Of a DNA stretch of 35,198 bases, positions 33,122 through 35,198 are shown one piece after another. The number at the start of each line of letters is the position of its first letter. The stretch's first letter is position 1. This DNA is from DATDVD01 sp035290065. GTDB taxonomy: Bacteria > Pseudomonadota > Gammaproteobacteria > Coxiellales > Coxiellaceae. The position numbers and the translations under genes are program-made. Where the stretch lies: positions 1-35,198 of the forward strand of contig DATDVD010000098.1 of assembly GCA_035290065.1 (NCBI GenBank), written 5' to 3'. The notes under the pieces are model-generated. The model ran no database searches, was not told the origin of the DNA, and worked only from the letters and a program-made list of their open reading frames with translations.

Positions 33122-34084
33122 CTACACGCTCACAGGCATGCGAGCGTGGTACCAATCGTAGTAATTTTTTAAACCTGTTTCCAACGACGTAAAGGGCCGG
33201 TTGAAACCGGCCGTGCGAAGCGCTTGAATATCGGCTTGAGTGAAACTTTGATAACAACCTTTTAATTTTTCCGGAAAACGAATGTATTCAATGCGACCAC
33301 TGCCATGCAATTTGATTAATGTACGAGCCACATCATTAAAGCTACGCGCTTGTCCCGTCCCTACATTAAAAATCCCGGAAACTCCAGGGTTTTCAAGCAA
33401 CCAGAGATTAACCGCTACCACATCGTCCACGTAAATAAAATCGCGTAATTGTTCTCCATTGCTATAGCCTTCTGATCCTTCAAATAAACGAACAACGCCG
33501 TTTTCTTTGAGCTGATTCATAAAATGAAAGGCCACGCTGGCCATGCTGTCTTTATGAGATTCCTGAGGGCCGTACACATTAAAATAACGAAGACCCGCAA
33601 TTTGATTCTTAAAAGAAGGCCGATGTTGCAAAAGATATTGATCAAATTGCCACTTGGAATAACCATAGGCATTTAATGGAAATTGTTCTGGATCTTGCTC
33701 GGAAAACTGATGGGTTTTTCCATAGACAGCCGCGCTGGAGGCATAAATAAACGGAATATTTTCCCGCGCGCAGTAGTAAAGTAATGATTTAGAATATTCG
33801 TAATTATTTTTCATTAAATAACGGCCATCCCACTCGGTAGTGGACGAACAGGCGCCTTGATGAATAATCGCTTCAACCGGTTCTGCAAAGGGCTTGCCCG
33901 TTTGGATATCGCGCAAAAAATCTTCTTGGTCTTGATAATCCAAAAAACGAGCGGGCACTAAATTGCGGTATTTTTTTCCGTCCTTTAAATCATCGACCAC
34001 CAAAATATCGGTGCGCCCTTTTTGATTAAGGCCTAACAAAATACGACTTCCAATAAAACCTGCACCACCGGTTACAATGATCAT
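33122..34084 (-). CDS. hldD: HldD, ADP-glyceromanno-heptose 6-epimerase
   Basis: HldD converts ADP-D-glycero-D-manno-heptose to ADP-L-glycero-D-manno-heptose for the LPS inner core. The 320-residue protein is an extended short-chain dehydrogenase: the NAD-binding GGAGFIGS at about 6-13, a Ser-rich SSAAVYG stretch at about 115-121, the catalytic YGYSK at about 138-143, and the family's RYFNVYGPQESHK at about 165-177. It overlaps hldE by 4 nt (ATGA) and is convergent with the icmS-linked gene, 6 nt away, with no clear terminator between them. It is a housekeeping LPS gene that marks the right boundary of the secretion locus. Confidence 0.96.
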   Translation of the reverse strand: MIIVTGGAGFIGSRILLGLNQKGRTDILVVDDLKDGKKYRNLVPARFLDYQDQEDFLRDIQTGKPFAEPVEAIIHQGACSSTTEWDGRYLMKNNYEYSKSLLYYCARENIPFIYASSAAVYGKTHQFSEQDPEQFPLNAYGYSKWQFDQYLLQHRPSFKNQIAGLRYFNVYGPQESHKDSMASVAFHFMNQLKENGVVRLFEGSEGYSNGEQLRDFIYVDDVVAVNLWLLENPGVSGIFNVGTGQARSFNDVARTLIKLHGSGRIEYIRFPEKLKGCYQSFTQADIQALRTAGFNRPFTSLETGLKNYYDWYHARMPVSV

Positions 34085-35198
34085 GACAATTCACCCACGG
34101 AATGACGTTCTACAATACGTTCCAACAAGCCACTGGTGGAACAACCCGGTTTAAAATCCAGAATGATGACTTGTCCACCGGCGGCTATAACCGTGGCACT
34201 GCCTGCAATTTCCTCTACACGATAATCTCCGCCTTTTACTAAATAATCCGGCAATATCGCTTCAACCAATGCAGCGGGTGTATCTTCAGAGAAAGGGATG
34301 ACGGCATCGACGGCACGCAAACTGGCTACTGTATACAACCGATCCTCCAGCGTATTTAATGGACGCAGCGGGCCTTTTAAACGTCGAACAGAATCGTCAT
34401 CGTTTACCGCTACAATCAAATAATCGCCTAAGGCTTTGGCTTGTTCCAAATATTGGATATGGCCCGCATGTAAGATATCAAAACACCCATTGGTCATTAC
34501 GATTTTCTCGCCATGGGCTTTAGCGGTAGAGACCACTTCCAATAACTGCGCCTGCGTTAATAGGCCTGAATGATGATCGTGGGCTTGTAACAGTGCTCGT
34601 TTAAGTTCAGGCACCGTCACCGTGGCCGCACCCAATTTTCCTACTACCAAACCCGCGGCTAAATTAGCTACTTTAGCCGCCTCGGAGAGTGACATACCGG
34701 TCGCTAAACAAGCGCCTAATAAGCCTATGACCGTGTCCCCCGCTCCCGTTACGTCGTATACTTCCCGCGCCGTCGCTGAAATGGCTAAGGGGGGCTCATG
34801 GGCTTGAATTAACAGCATGCCGTCTTTGCCTCGCGTAATTAATAGAGCGCCTAACTCACAGGAGTGAATTAATTCACGCGCTTTTTCTACCATTTCCGCT
34901 TCGGAATGGCAGTGCCCCACCGCTTGCTCAAATTCCTTTAAATTAGGCGTAATCACGGTAGCACCGCGGTATAATCTAAAATCCACGTGTTTGGGGTCCA
35001 CTAATACGGGCAAACCCCGTTTTCGAGCACGCGCGATAAAAGGCAGAGGATTCAATAACGTTCCCTTGGCATAATCGGATAAAATCACTACTTGGACATG
35101 TTGGAGTTTTTCTTCATAGTCTTGTAAGAGCTCTTCATCAATCGCAAAGGGAAGCTGTTCAAAATCCAACCGAATTAATTGCTGGTTTTGCCCGACGA
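34081..35198 (-). CDS. hldE: HldE, heptose kinase/adenylyltransferase (partial)
   Basis: HldE phosphorylates heptose 7-phosphate at C1 and then transfers AMP from ATP to make ADP-heptose, the step before HldD. The window cuts the gene: the frame runs through the right edge, and about 370 of the usual 470-480 residues are seen. The kinase half keeps the ribokinase signature DVTGAGDT and the nucleotidyltransferase half keeps FDILHAGHIQYL. The first residues at the edge (around NQQLIRLDFE) are typical of the middle of the kinase domain, so there is no start codon here; the apparent TTG at 35169 is internal. Confidence 0.95.
   Translation of the reverse strand, partial: VGQNQQLIRLDFEQLPFAIDEELLQDYEEKLQHVQVVILSDYAKGTLLNPLPFIARARKRGLPVLVDPKHVDFRLYRGATVITPNLKEFEQAVGHCHSEAEMVEKARELIHSCELGALLITRGKDGMLLIQAHEPPLAISATAREVYDVTGAGDTVIGLLGACLATGMSLSEAAKVANLAAGLVVGKLGAATVTVPELKRALLQAHDHHSGLLTQAQLLEVVSTAKAHGEKIVMTNGCFDILHAGHIQYLEQAKALGDYLIVAVNDDDSVRRLKGPLRPLNTLEDRLYTVASLRAVDAVIPFSEDTPAALVEAILPDYLVKGGDYRVEEIAGSATVIAAGGQVIILDFKPGCSTSGLLERIVERHSVGELS

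Noticed and set aside
33123..33150. Stem-loop CACGCTC/GAGCGTG as terminator between the icmS-linked gene and hldD.
   Set aside because: It lies within the hldD coding end, has a long loop and no U-run.

Overview
The window holds an almost complete Dot/Icm type IVB secretion system (T4BSS) packed into about 31 kb, followed by two LPS heptose genes. Gene content (IcmQ, IcmS, IcmW and IcmT together with IcmF and IcmH/DotU), two full-length IcmL/DotI-like genes in tandem, and apparent PmrA-type promoter boxes point to a gammaproteobacterium of the order Legionellales, probably nearer Coxiella/Rickettsiella/Aquicella than Legionella. No species can be named from the sequence alone.

Layout. 1-288: left flank with no convincing gene. 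289-4447 (+): icmH/dotU and icmF. 4453-4469: bidirectional terminator. 4481-21802 (-): an orphan Ala-rich gene with its own PmrA-type promoter, then, going against transcription, two tandem icmD/dotP copies, icmB/dotO, icmJ/dotN, icmC/dotE, icmG/dotF, icmE/dotG, icmK/dotH, two icmL/dotI-like genes, icmN/dotK, icmO/dotL, icmP/dotM, icmQ, and a 75-codon gene in the icmR position. 21960-24014 (-): icmX, a small exported Cys protein gene, icmW. 24290-27195 (+): icmV and dotA. 27227-31083 (-): a polytopic membrane protein gene, dotB, dotC, dotD. 31284-33115 (+): icmT, icmS and an unrecognised membrane protein gene. 33122-35198 (-): hldD and partial hldE.

How the genes fit together. DotC, DotD and DotH (with DotK) are outer-membrane core parts; DotG and DotF span the envelope; DotI-like proteins, DotE, DotP, DotA, IcmV and IcmT are inner-membrane parts; DotB and DotO are the cytoplasmic ATPases; DotL, DotM and DotN with IcmS and IcmW form the coupling/receptor complex; IcmQ with its small partner, IcmX, and IcmF/IcmH are accessory or stabilising parts.

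Regulation visible in sequence. Five promoters carry the direct repeat YTTAA-N6-CTTAA (one with ATTAA as first half) at a nearly constant 10-11 nt from a -10 hexamer, the arrangement known for PmrA boxes in Legionella and Coxiella. They sit before the Ala-rich orphan, the first icmL, the icmR-position gene, icmW and icmV. dotD has an ordinary -35/-10 promoter instead. icmH and the first icmL have -10 boxes so close to the ATG that leaderless transcripts are likely.

Most notable: a palindromic element inserted in frame in the small exported protein gene between icmW and icmX; a candidate IcmR functional homologue; duplicated icmD/dotP; and four unrecognised genes embedded in the secretion locus.
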